From the NCBI RefSeq assembly GCF_042680125.1, contig NZ_JBHTNY010000040.1: a stretch of DNA of 64,000 bases, one strand, 5' to 3'. The position numbers and the translations under genes are program-made. Under the pieces are notes generated by a model. The model was not told the DNA's origin and searched no databases. It was given only the letters and a program-made list of their open reading frames with translations. Below are positions 8,170 to 16,344 of this stretch, piece after piece. Each line of letters starts with the position of its first letter. The stretch's first letter is position 1. The stretch comes from Robinsoniella peoriensis (GTDB taxonomy: Bacteria; Bacillota; Clostridia; Lachnospirales; Lachnospiraceae).

Positions 8170-10293
8170 ATGGTTCAGTGGAAGTTTTATACTTCGGGAA
8201 TATTGTATGGAATCTTCTGGCAGGAAGCGGACGGATTTTATTGCAGAACATTGGATTTTACCAGCGGGATACTGACAGAAACGGCTGTATTTGATGAAGC
8301 GGTGAATGAAAAATATAAGCAGATGAGCCGACTGGATATATTGAGGTTTCTAAGGCGTAAAGATACTTATGAAAAGATTTTCACCGGCTGTGACCAGCCT
8401 GAAGCGGATACGCCATTTGCGGAGCGCTATACGAAAAGGCTAGATGGCATCTGGGGACAGAGAGATATCAAGTTCCCTCAGAATTTCCTGGTATCGGAAT
8501 CAGTTCTGGCCGGGGTAATCTGCCCGAACAGGGAATGTGCCTGGATACTGGTACGGGATGGGTATGAGAAAAAAACTGTACTGAAGGATTGGATAAATTA
8601 TGACGGCAGATACCACAAGCCCTGTCCGGTCAGGTATGCCGGGATGTATGATGTAATCACCCGGGATGGAATTACACTGTCAACCGATGTTTATCTTCCG
8701 GGGAACGGGGATGGTCCGTTTCCAACCATGCTGGTGCGTACTCCTTACGAAAAAGAATCCGGTGCAGAAAATTATTTCCGCTATGTACAGCGTGGATATG
8801 CGGTTGTGATTCAGGATGTCCGTGGGCGAAACTTAAGCGGTGGAGAGTTCCTTCCTAATTATTATGAAGTGGAAGATGGCGATGATACTCTGAACTGGAT
8901 TGCTGCCCAGCAGTTCAGCAATCAGAAGGTTGGGATGGTAGGAGGTTCCTATCTGGGGTATGTACAATGGGCAGCGGCAGCCAGTCAAAACCCTTATCTG
9001 TGTGCTATCTTAAGCATCGTATGTGCGGGAAGTGCGTTTGTGGATGTACCAAGAAGAGGCGGATGCTTCACCTCCGGAATGCTGGCATGGTCGTTTGCCA
9101 TGTCTAAGAAGAAAATGGATCCGGCCCTTATGGTACGGGATGATTGGGAAAAGGTTCTGAATATCCGTCCCTTGTCCCAGGTAGCTCCTGAGGCACTGGG
9201 TTATGATATTCCCTTCTTACAGAAATGGCTGAAGCATACGGATAATGATGAACTGTGGAAGCGTTCGGACTGGCAGGCCAGGAATCCCAAACAGCGTATT
9301 GTGCCTGCTCTGATTATGTCAGGATGGTTTGATGATAATGGGATGGGTACCACTCAGGCGCTGGAACTTACAAAGGACTATCCGGAGGGAATGCGAAAAG
9401 TGATTCTTGGTCCATGGATGCACAGCGGCAATGCTAATTATGATATTCATGGAATTCACATGGGCATGGATGCAGTACGATTTGATATTGACCTGATGTT
9501 TTTCAAGTGGATTGATCACTTTCTGAAAGGGCGGGACAACGGGATCTGCAGCACTTCTCCGGTAGAGTATTATACACTGGGCGAGAATAAGTGGAAACAG
9601 GCGGACCGGTGGCCGATAGAGCATGCTAAGAAGAAGGTGCTTTATCTTTCGGGTGCAGGCAATGCGGCAAGTGAAGCAGCTGGAAACAGTTTAAACGGAA
9701 AATCAAATGGCATACTGACCGGTAATCCGGGTGCAGATGGCAGTGATACTTATAGCTATGATCCGGAAAATCCCGCTGTGCATCTGATTGACATGTCGGA
9801 AAATGAGCTGGAAGTTCCGGAAGATTATACAGAGGAAGAGAAACGAAATGATGTACTGGTCTACAGTACGCCTGTTTTAAAAAAGGCAGTTACCATTACC
9901 GGAGATATGCTGGTTAAATTATACATCTCTTCGGATGCACCTGACACGGATTTTATTGTACGAATCACGGATGTACAGGATGACGGGCGTTCCATTAAAC
10001 TGGCTGACGGTATGCTGTGTGCCAGGTACCGGGAAGGATTTGAACAACCTGTATTTATGGAACCGGGGAAGGTGTATCCCATTCAAATCAGAACCACAAA
10101 GATTTCCAATACTTTTCAGCCCGGTCACCGGATCCGCCTGACGATTACATCCAGTGCGAAGAACTTTATTTTTCCAAACAGTAATACCTCAGGTGGATTT
10201 GACAGTGAAGAATTCATGGTAGCTCAGAATACGGTCTATTATGGTAAACAGTACCCATCGTCTGTGGAGATTAGGGTGGAAGAAGCACTGTAA
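8170..10293 (+). CDS. CocE/NonD family hydrolase (X-Pro peptidase S15-like)
   Basis: The catalytic core starts near residue 155 with TPYEK at 191-195. It has nucleophile S260 (GGSYLG), acid D388 (SGWFDD) and H418 (GPWMHSG), followed by a C-terminal jelly-roll domain (about 540-700) typical of CocE/X-Pro dipeptidyl peptidases. These enzymes cleave acyl esters or peptide bonds after proline. The first 150 residues form an extra N-terminal domain I cannot identify. No signal peptide is present, so it acts in the cytoplasm. As third gene after the epimerase and DUF819 transporter candidate, a peptidase role is more likely than an esterase role. A stretch at about 495-520 is rich in Gly, Asn and Ser and probably a linker. 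Confidence 0.8.
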   Translation: MVQWKFYTSGILYGIFWQEADGFYCRTLDFTSGILTETAVFDEAVNEKYKQMSRLDILRFLRRKDTYEKIFTGCDQPEADTPFAERYTKRLDGIWGQRDIKFPQNFLVSESVLAGVICPNRECAWILVRDGYEKKTVLKDWINYDGRYHKPCPVRYAGMYDVITRDGITLSTDVYLPGNGDGPFPTMLVRTPYEKESGAENYFRYVQRGYAVVIQDVRGRNLSGGEFLPNYYEVEDGDDTLNWIAAQQFSNQKVGMVGGSYLGYVQWAAAASQNPYLCAILSIVCAGSAFVDVPRRGGCFTSGMLAWSFAMSKKKMDPALMVRDDWEKVLNIRPLSQVAPEALGYDIPFLQKWLKHTDNDELWKRSDWQARNPKQRIVPALIMSGWFDDNGMGTTQALELTKDYPEGMRKVILGPWMHSGNANYDIHGIHMGMDAVRFDIDLMFFKWIDHFLKGRDNGICSTSPVEYYTLGENKWKQADRWPIEHAKKKVLYLSGAGNAASEAAGNSLNGKSNGILTGNPGADGSDTYSYDPENPAVHLIDMSENELEVPEDYTEEEKRNDVLVYSTPVLKKAVTITGDMLVKLYISSDAPDTDFIVRITDVQDDGRSIKLADGMLCARYREGFEQPVFMEPGKVYPIQIRTTKISNTFQPGHRIRLTITSSAKNFIFPNSNTSGGFDSEEFMVAQNTVYYGKQYPSSVEIRVEEAL

Positions 10294-10348
10294 AATGTTA
10301 TAATTATAATAAAGTTGTTTATAACAGGAAAGAAAGCAGGGAGAAGAT

Positions 10349-10747
10349 ATGGCTAATGAATTTGATTCTGAATTTAGCAATGTGAAGTATCTTGACAAAG
10401 AAAATATAGTATTTTTAAAGTGGAAAAAGTTTTGTTGTTTTGGTGACTACAGAAACCCTACAACATTTGCGCTGAATTTATTACGTGAAAATCCAGGCAG
10501 CAATTTTGTGATCGATGCACAGAATGGATTTGAGGATGAAAAAGCGGATGTGGAATGGGGATTCTCCTTTCTGCTTCCGGAAATGGCAAAGACGGATTGC
10601 AGATATGTAGTTTTTATCATGAAAGAAGTAAATGAAATTGAAGAAGAAATGGATATGTGGACTAAAGAATTCAAGAAATATTTTGCAGTGAAAAAGGTGG
10701 AAAGTTTTTCCCAGGCGAAAGAATATCTGGAAATGGTTACTGTGTAA
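10349..10747 (+). CDS. Conserved-looking cytoplasmic protein, unknown function
   Basis: The 132-residue product has no signal peptide or membrane segment. Alternating hydrophobic strands and amphipathic helices (NFVIDAQNGF, YVVFIMKE, then an acidic EIEEEMDMW helix) look like a compact alpha/beta fold, superficially similar to STAS/SpoIIAA-like proteins, but I cannot confirm a family. The start has GGGAG nearby. It lies 55 bases after the CocE hydrolase without a visible terminator, so it may be co-transcribed, and it ends at a terminator at 10788. Confidence 0.6.
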   Translation: MANEFDSEFSNVKYLDKENIVFLKWKKFCCFGDYRNPTTFALNLLRENPGSNFVIDAQNGFEDEKADVEWGFSFLLPEMAKTDCRYVVFIMKEVNEIEEEMDMWTKEFKKYFAVKKVESFSQAKEYLEMVTV

Positions 10748-10787
10748 ATTTTTATTTTTCTATTTTATTGATTATTTTTAAGTAGGT

Positions 10788-10816
10788 AAGCCGCTGGTCA
10801 AAAGATCAGTGGTTTT
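10788..10816 (+). terminator. Intrinsic terminator before the biotin operon
   Basis: A 12-bp stem including G-T pairs (AAGCCGCTGGTC against GATCAGTGGTTT) with an AAAA loop, followed by a T-rich tract. It separates the peptide operon from the biotin promoter. Confidence 0.65.
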
Positions 10817-10827
10817 CTCATTTGCAT

Positions 10828-10860
10828 ATTGTTAACCAAAAAAATAAATTAGTTGACAAT
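10828..10860 (+). promoter_or_regulatory. BirA-type biotin operator
   Basis: ATTGTTAAC (10828-10836) and GTTGACAAT (10852-10860) are inverted half-sites with one mismatch, separated by exactly 15 bases, the geometry of bifunctional biotin ligase/repressor BirA sites. The right half-site overlaps the -35 hexamer, so bound BirA-biotinoyl-AMP would block RNA polymerase. Confidence 0.85.
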
Positions 10861-10881
10861 AGGACGGGGCTATTATATATT
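10853..10881 (+). promoter_or_regulatory. Promoter of bioYBDA
   Basis: TTGACA (10853-10858), 17 bases, TATATT (10876-10881). The -35 lies inside the BirA half-site. Confidence 0.75.
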
Positions 10882-10939
10882 TACTGGTGTAACAGTTATT
10901 CAGATGAGAACAGATATTATATTTATGGGAGGTAAAAAA

Positions 10940-11494
10940 TTGAAAAAACGATTGAAAACAAGTGATATGGTAATGTGTGCGTTGTTTACGGCATTGATTG
11001 CAGCAGGAGCATTTATAAAGATTCCGGTTCCGGTAGTTCCCTTTACACTGCAATTTTTATTTACCATGCTGGCCGGACTTTTACTGGGCGGTAAACTTGG
11101 AGCACTAAGCGTATTTGTATACCTGATACTGGGGCTCGCAGGCTTGCCGGTATTTTCCGAAGGAGGCGGTATCGGTTATATTTTCAAACCGAGTTTCGGA
11201 TATATAATTGGATTTGCAATTGCCAGTTTTGTGACGGGACACATGGTTAGAAAAGCAGGCAGTTTACATATGGGCAGGATACTTGCCGCCAATTTTACAG
11301 GGCTTGCAATCGTATACGGCGTAGGAATGCTGTATTACTATCTGATTTGTAATTTTGTCATTGATACGCCAATCGGTCTTTGGCCATTGATTTTATATTG
11401 TTTCATTCTGGCGGTACCGGGAGATATTTGTCTTTGTTTTCTGGCAGCGTTCATTGCAAAAAGATTAAAGCCTGTTATTAACCAGCTTTTATGA
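10940..11494 (+). CDS. bioY: BioY biotin ECF transporter S component
   Basis: The protein has six hydrophobic segments and the BioY pattern: a KIPVPVVPFTLQ motif after the first helix, then LLLGGKLGALSVFVYLILGLAGLPVF and a GYIFKPSFGYIIGF stretch. BioY captures biotin in the membrane, alone or with an energising EcfAAT module (not seen here). The TTG at 10940 is chosen as start because GGGAGG lies 7 bases upstream and the resulting 184 residues match the family; an in-frame ATG at 10925 overlaps that site. It is the first gene after the BirA-controlled promoter, so it should be induced by biotin shortage. Confidence 0.92.
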   Translation: MKKRLKTSDMVMCALFTALIAAGAFIKIPVPVVPFTLQFLFTMLAGLLLGGKLGALSVFVYLILGLAGLPVFSEGGGIGYIFKPSFGYIIGFAIASFVTGHMVRKAGSLHMGRILAANFTGLAIVYGVGMLYYYLICNFVIDTPIGLWPLILYCFILAVPGDICLCFLAAFIAKRLKPVINQLL

Positions 11495-11510
11495 AAGAGG
11501 AGGAGCAGCA

Positions 11511-12482
11511 TTGTATAGTGTAGAAGGTTTAAAGGAGAAAATTTGGAACTCAGGTACGATAAACAAGGAGGAGGCGATGTTTTTGGCTGAGGCGCCGCTG
11601 GAAGAACTTTGCAGGGCAGCGGATGATATACGAAAAAAATTCTGTGAAAATGCATTTGATATCTGTACCATCATAAACGGGAAAAGCGGAAGATGTTCGG
11701 AAGACTGTAAATACTGTGCCCAGTCCGCTTATTATCCGGTGAAAACAGAATCCTATCCGCTGATGTCATCTGAAGAGATCGTAAGTCAGGCAGTCTATAA
11801 TGAAGAGCGCGGTGTACTCCGTTATTCAATTGTCACATCCGGAAAAAGGTTAAGTGATGAGGAAATAGACCAGGTCTGTGAAAGTATACGTCAGATCAAA
11901 AAGGAATCGAATATTGCTGTCTGTGTGTCCTTTGGGTTGTTGAATGAGACACAATACCGCAAGATCCGGCAGGCGGGAGCTACCAGAGTACATAACAATC
12001 TGGAATCATCCAGGCGCTATTTCAAAGAGATTTGTACAACCCATACTTATGACGATAAAATAGAGGCATTGCTTGCTGCAAAAAGAGCTGGTTTAAGTAT
12101 CTGCAGCGGAGGGATCATGGGGCTTGGAGAAACTATGGAGGATCGTATTGACATGGTGCTGACACTGAGGGATCTGGGTGTAAAATCCATTCCGGTAAAT
12201 CTTCTGAATCCTATTCCAGGGACCCCATATGAGGGAAAAGAAATATTATCTAATGATGAAATGTGCAGGATAACAGCTGTTTTTCGATTTCTGATTCCGG
12301 ATGCGTCTATTCGGCTGGCGGGTGGAAGAGGACTTCTGACGGACAAAGGTGAGCAGTGCTTTTCCTCCGGTGCCAATGCAGCCATATCGGGAGACATGCT
12401 GACCACGTCAGGGATCAGTATCCGGCAGGATATGGAGATGTTAGAAAAATTAGGGTATAAGGCGGTGCTGTATCATGGGTAA
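11511..12482 (+). CDS. bioB: Biotin synthase
   Basis: A radical SAM enzyme with the 4Fe-4S motif C62-x3-C66-x2-C69 (CSEDCKYCAQS) and BioB signatures such as YSIVTSG, HNNLESS, CSGGIMGLGE, NLLNPIPGTP and RLAGGRG. It inserts sulfur into dethiobiotin to make biotin, using a second Fe-S cluster as sulfur donor. Length (323) is normal. It begins with TTG preceded by GGAGG. It overlaps bioD by 8 bases, so the two are translationally coupled. Oxygen sensitivity of the enzyme fits an anaerobic host. Confidence 0.95.
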   Translation: MYSVEGLKEKIWNSGTINKEEAMFLAEAPLEELCRAADDIRKKFCENAFDICTIINGKSGRCSEDCKYCAQSAYYPVKTESYPLMSSEEIVSQAVYNEERGVLRYSIVTSGKRLSDEEIDQVCESIRQIKKESNIAVCVSFGLLNETQYRKIRQAGATRVHNNLESSRRYFKEICTTHTYDDKIEALLAAKRAGLSICSGGIMGLGETMEDRIDMVLTLRDLGVKSIPVNLLNPIPGTPYEGKEILSNDEMCRITAVFRFLIPDASIRLAGGRGLLTDKGEQCFSSGANAAISGDMLTTSGISIRQDMEMLEKLGYKAVLYHG

Positions 12483-13155
12483 GAGTATATTTATAACAGG
12501 AACAGGCACCGATGTGGGGAAAACTTTTATTACGGCACTCATAGTAAAAAAGCTGCACGAAGCAGGGAAAAAAGCGGCTTATTTCAAGGCGGCTGCCAGT
12601 GGAAATGTAAGATCAGAAAAAGGTCTCATTCCGGGAGATGCGGATATGGTCAGGAAAATTTCAGGCATTGATATGAAGCTGTCTGATATGATTCCTTATG
12701 TATATGAAAATGCAGTTTCTCCACATCTGGCTTCAAGAATAGAAGGAAATCCGGTAAATTTGGAAGTTGTAAAACAAAAATATGCAGAACTTTGCCGTCA
12801 TTATGATTATGTTACCATGGAAGGAAGCGGTGGAATCCTTTGTCCGGTCTGTTTTGATGAAAAGGAAATCTGGCTGGAGGATATTATTAAAACCCTGGGC
12901 CTGAGTTCAATCCTCATTGCAGATGCCGGACTTGGTACAATTAATGCGGCAGTACTGACAGTTGAATATATGAGGCAGAAGGGATTGCCGGTAAAAGGTA
13001 TTATATTAAATCATTATCATCCTCAAAATCCCATGGAAGAAGATAATAAAAAAATGATTGAACACAGAAGCGGCATACCGGTAATTGCATGTGTGGAGGA
13101 TGAGTCCGGGGATCTGGATATAGAATTACCAAAGCTGATGCAATTATATGAGTAA
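12475..13155 (+). CDS. bioD: Dethiobiotin synthetase
   Basis: The 226-residue protein starts with MGKSIFITGTGTDVGKT, the P-loop (G9-T17) of ATP-dependent dethiobiotin synthases, followed by YFKAAASG and a MEGSGGILCP motif. The enzyme carboxylates 7,8-diaminopelargonate and closes the ureido ring using ATP and CO2. The start codon lies inside the end of bioB. It forms the middle of the bioY-B-D-A operon. Confidence 0.93.
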   Translation: MGKSIFITGTGTDVGKTFITALIVKKLHEAGKKAAYFKAAASGNVRSEKGLIPGDADMVRKISGIDMKLSDMIPYVYENAVSPHLASRIEGNPVNLEVVKQKYAELCRHYDYVTMEGSGGILCPVCFDEKEIWLEDIIKTLGLSSILIADAGLGTINAAVLTVEYMRQKGLPVKGIILNHYHPQNPMEEDNKKMIEHRSGIPVIACVEDESGDLDIELPKLMQLYE

Positions 13156-13205
13156 CGGAGGAAGAAGTTTTAAAGAAAATTTACATTCAAACTACTAATT
13201 AAGGA

Positions 13206-13229
13206 ATAGCCCAAGCTAGCTTGCGCTAT
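13206..13229 (+). other. Imperfect palindrome between bioD and bioA
   Basis: A 24-base inverted repeat with one mismatch, centred on the perfect palindrome CAAGCTAGCTTG, sits in the 88-base bioD-bioA gap, a few bases before the bioA ribosome binding site. It could fold in the mRNA and modulate bioA translation or mark an RNA processing point. Confidence 0.45.
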
Positions 13230-13243
13230 ACAGGGGGATAAAT

Positions 13244-14587
13244 ATGAATTTAATTGAGAAGGACCTAAAGTATATCTGGCATCCATGTTCCCAGATGAAA
13301 GACTATGAAGAATTAAAGCCAATTGTAATTGATCGTGGAAAAGGCGTATATTTATATGACAAGGATGGAAAATCCTATCTTGATATTGTGAGTTCCTGGT
13401 GGTGCAATCTTCTGGGACATTGTAATCCGAAAATAAATGAAGGGATGAAGCAGCAGCTGGATCAGCTGGAGCATGTAATATTTGCAAACTTTACCCATGA
13501 ACCTGCAATAAAATTATGTGAAGAGCTGGCTGGGATATTGCCGGAGGGACTCTGCAAATTTAACTTTTCCGACAATGGATCTGCAGCAGTAGAGTGTGCT
13601 CTGAAGATGGCATTCCAGTACCAGTATCAGACCGGACATCCAAAGAAGACGAGATTCATGTGCCTGAGCGAAGGATACCATGGGGAAACCATCGGTGCTC
13701 TGTCCGTTGGCAGCATGGACCTCTACGCTAAAATTTATCAGCCGATGCTAATGGATACCATACGGATAGAAACACCGGACTGTTATCGGTGTCCCTTTGG
13801 AAAATGCAGGGATAATTGCGATGGAGAGTGCATCTGCCATGCCGAAAAAGCATTTGAGGAATTTGCAGATGAGACCTGTGCAATGATTGTAGAGCCTTTG
13901 CTCCAGGGCAGCGCTGGAATGCGGATGTATCCTCCGGTTTATTTAAAGAAACTACGCCGGCTTTGCGACCGTTATCAGGTACTTTTAATCGCCGATGAAA
14001 TCGCAACGGGATTTGGCCGTACCGGCAGGATGTTTGCTTTCGATTATGCGGGAGTCAGTCCGGACATTATGTGCGTCTCCAAAGGACTTACCGGGGGCTA
14101 TATACCAATGGCAATTACCATAACTACGGATCAGATCTATGATGCTTTTTATGCCGATTACAGTGAAGGAAAAGCTTTTATGCACAGCCATACATACAGC
14201 GGCAATCCTCTGGGATGTTCGGCAGGGCTTGCGGTACAGAAAATACTGCGGGAAGACCATATATTAGAACAGGCTGCCACAAGAGCAATTTATTTGAACA
14301 AAAAAATAGAAGAAGCTTTTTTGGATCATCCCAATGTAGGGGAAATAAGACATCTTGGATTAATCAATGCCATAGAGCTGACGCCGGATAAAAAGACAAA
14401 GTCAGATTACCCTTCCCAGCTGCGCATGGGTTATCAGATATATAAGGAAGCGTTAAAGAAGGGCCTGATCTTACGTCCTCTTGGCAATGTACTTTATTTT
14501 AATCCGCCGCTGATTATTAATGAGGAAGAAATCGATAAGGCAGTAAATATGTGCAGGGAGTCAGTTCGTGAAGTATTGAAAGTCTGA
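13244..14587 (+). CDS. bioA: Adenosylmethionine-8-amino-7-oxononanoate aminotransferase (BioA)
   Basis: A class III PLP aminotransferase: PLP lysine K280 (VSKGLTGGY), D251 (IADEIATGFGRTG), and the BioA hallmark WWCNLLGH near 52-59. It converts KAPA (8-amino-7-oxononanoate) to 7,8-diaminopelargonate with an amino donor, usually SAM. Residues 180-198 carry a cysteine-rich insertion (C180, C183, C188, C192, C196, C198), probably a small metal or structural loop; I believe similar CYRCPFGK segments occur in other Gram-positive BioA proteins. It is last in the operon. No bioF, bioH, bioC or bioW is present in the window, so the source of KAPA is unknown. Confidence 0.93.
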   Translation: MNLIEKDLKYIWHPCSQMKDYEELKPIVIDRGKGVYLYDKDGKSYLDIVSSWWCNLLGHCNPKINEGMKQQLDQLEHVIFANFTHEPAIKLCEELAGILPEGLCKFNFSDNGSAAVECALKMAFQYQYQTGHPKKTRFMCLSEGYHGETIGALSVGSMDLYAKIYQPMLMDTIRIETPDCYRCPFGKCRDNCDGECICHAEKAFEEFADETCAMIVEPLLQGSAGMRMYPPVYLKKLRRLCDRYQVLLIADEIATGFGRTGRMFAFDYAGVSPDIMCVSKGLTGGYIPMAITITTDQIYDAFYADYSEGKAFMHSHTYSGNPLGCSAGLAVQKILREDHILEQAATRAIYLNKKIEEAFLDHPNVGEIRHLGLINAIELTPDKKTKSDYPSQLRMGYQIYKEALKKGLILRPLGNVLYFNPPLIINEEEIDKAVNMCRESVREVLKV

Positions 14588-14607
14588 TTGTAGTATTTAT
14601 TGAAGAA

Positions 14608-14686
14608 AGTATTCGACTGGCTCCAATCGGATACTAAGCGGGCACTGAGCCGAGAGATGCATCAGGATTTCTCAGCGAATGCCCGT
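14608..14686 (+). repeat. Core-only copy of the structured repeat (copy C)
   Basis: Bases 14608-14644 match 42479-42515 with one difference: hairpin AGTATTCGA / TCGGATACT with a 10-base loop, then AAGCGGGCA. The second hairpin keeps the loop GCATCAGG but has a different stem (GAGAGAT / ATTTCTC here, CTGCGAAAT / ATTTCGGAG in copy B), a paired change that supports an RNA fold. GCGGGCA (14638-14644) closes with TGCCCGT (14680-14686). The long outer stems of copy B are absent. It lies 20 bases after the bioA stop codon. Confidence 0.75.
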
Positions 14687-14728
14687 GTAAAAACGTCTCT
14701 TAATCAGCAGATCCCAAACGTACAGCGC

Positions 14729-15325
14729 TTACTGTTGCAGAATATTTTTTCTATATCCATTAACCATATATTCTATCGTAAGCCCTATTTTTTGATTGAT
14801 CTCGGCAGTTTTATGCACCGGGTAATTTAACGCCAACTCATTCAATGCACCTGAAATGCAATAGGTCATTAATTTTGTATCAACGTCATCCGCCAGGTAA
14901 CCCTGATGTTTTAACAGGTCAATATGCGTCTGCAATACATCCATTGAATTTTCCAGGTCTGCTTTTCTCCAGGCATCCCAGCCGATCACAACAGGGGCGT
15001 CCACCAACAGGATACGCCTGCAGTTTTTTGCATTGGCGCCTTTCACAAAACCCAGACATCCCAATGTAAGCTGCTGCCACGGATCATCACTTTTTAATGC
15101 TTCTTTTTCAATATGTTTTGCAATATCTTTTTGAACAATCTCCAGTACCGCAAGGAAAAGTCCCTGTTTATTCTTAAAATGGTGATACACCGCTCCCCGT
15201 GTCACGTCAGCTTCCTCTGCAATTTTTTCCAGAGATACATCATAGTATCCATGTTGTGTAAAATGTTTTCTTGCAATTTTCAATAAGGCTGATGTTGTCT
15301 TTTGTCTGGCTTCTTCTCTTTTCAT
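14729..15325 (-). CDS. TetR/AcrR family transcriptional regulator
   Basis: A 198-residue protein with a TetR N-terminal DNA-binding domain at 10-55 (ISLEKIAEEADVTRGAVYHHFKNKQGLF-like helices) and an all-helical ligand domain (about 75-195) of unknown specificity. It is the second gene of a minus-strand pair after an AlkD-like protein, 33 bases downstream. An inverted repeat of TetR size lies in the promoter of the pair, so autorepression and co-control of the repair gene are likely. Ligand unknown; a DNA-damaging or xenobiotic compound is a plausible guess. Confidence 0.88.
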   Translation of the reverse strand: MKREEARQKTTSALLKIARKHFTQHGYYDVSLEKIAEEADVTRGAVYHHFKNKQGLFLAVLEIVQKDIAKHIEKEALKSDDPWQQLTLGCLGFVKGANAKNCRRILLVDAPVVIGWDAWRKADLENSMDVLQTHIDLLKHQGYLADDVDTKLMTYCISGALNELALNYPVHKTAEINQKIGLTIEYMVNGYRKNILQQ

Positions 15326-15358
15326 TACTGTAAACTCCTCCTTATTTTTAATTTTTCC

Positions 15359-16087
15359 TTACTTTTGATTTCTCATTCCGTGTTTGATGATCCATTCCTG
15401 TGCTTTGCTGGAGGGTGTTTTCCGCCATTGTGCAATGATAAGATCTGCCTTCTCCGGCGATTCCCGATATAAATCATTCAGATTATTGCCAACGCTTTTT
15501 TGTACAAACTTTTCAGGATCATCTTTTAAATTAGTGAGTATTTCTGTGTACCGTTCAAATTCATCCAATGCAGAAAGAAGTTTTATACCCCAGGGCAAGC
15601 GTATTCTTACACCTTCACTGGCAAGCCTGCGCACATGGACATTATCATCATGTGTCCAGAGGATCAGCTCATCCATTACTTCACCTGGATGCTCCTTCAG
15701 CAAAGGACGGATAGCAAACTCACCAGTAAAACGTTTTGTCAATTCTTTTAGGAAAGCCAGAGACTCCTTCCAGTTTTCGATTCCGTTACGTTCAACGTAT
15801 CTCCCAATAGGCCAGAGCCACCATCCAAGGTTAAACATTCCTTCCGGCTGTGTTAATTCTGGGCCCAGCAGCTCATAAAAGGTTTGAATATTTTTCATAT
15901 AATCATTCCCCATGCTTTTTTCCATGGCATCAACAATACAGTCAAATCTTGCAAATAATTCTTTGTCGTCAAGATTTCCGATTAAGTCACTGCAAAAGTT
16001 CTGTGAGTTGAAGTGGGGCATTACTGAGTACAGTTTTGAAGAAAGTTCCAGAACATATTCGTCATTGTAATGCTCTTTGTGCTTCAT
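15359..16087 (-). CDS. AlkD/AlkC-like DNA alkylation repair protein
   Basis: This 242-residue all-helical protein is built from HEAT-like repeats, with WWLWPIGRYVE near 90-100, HDDNVHVRRLASEGVRIRLPWG at about 147-168 and FVQKSVGNNLNDLYRESPE in the last third. These are features of the alkylation-repair glycosylase superfamily (AlkD/AlkC) that removes N3- and N7-alkyl purines. Most similarity by eye is to the AlkC-like branch (VRRLASEG, VGNNLNDL). It is the first gene of a TetR-linked operon. A second, distinct AlkD-like gene lies at 25118. Confidence 0.75.
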   Translation of the reverse strand: MKHKEHYNDEYVLELSSKLYSVMPHFNSQNFCSDLIGNLDDKELFARFDCIVDAMEKSMGNDYMKNIQTFYELLGPELTQPEGMFNLGWWLWPIGRYVERNGIENWKESLAFLKELTKRFTGEFAIRPLLKEHPGEVMDELILWTHDDNVHVRRLASEGVRIRLPWGIKLLSALDEFERYTEILTNLKDDPEKFVQKSVGNNLNDLYRESPEKADLIIAQWRKTPSSKAQEWIIKHGMRNQK

Positions 16088-16118
16088 ATGTATTACCTCC
16101 TTTTCAATGCTTTATCTT

Positions 16119-16148
16119 ATATTAACATACGTACAGTATGTACGTCAA
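16119..16148 (-). promoter_or_regulatory. Promoter with embedded TetR-type operator
   Basis: On the minus strand: TTGACG (16143-16148), an 18-base spacer, TAATAT (16119-16124). The spacer holds two overlapping perfect inverted repeats, ACATAC-N5-GTATGT (16125-16141) and ACGTAC-N5-GTACGT (16129-16145). A TetR dimer here would sit exactly between -35 and -10. Confidence 0.8.
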
Positions 16149-16344
16149 ATTGTTTTTTCGGCTTTTGTAACCGTCAATGGGCAGCAGATTAAAGTCTGAT
16201 TTTGGTGCTTGGAAACGGAAAGTAAAAAGCACAAATATTACATCTCACACACGGCTGATACATTTCAAATTAGATTTATATTTGGTAAAATATGTATACA
16301 GAACAAGTAACAGAAAAAGATGAGAAGCAAAGGAGAAGCAGGGT

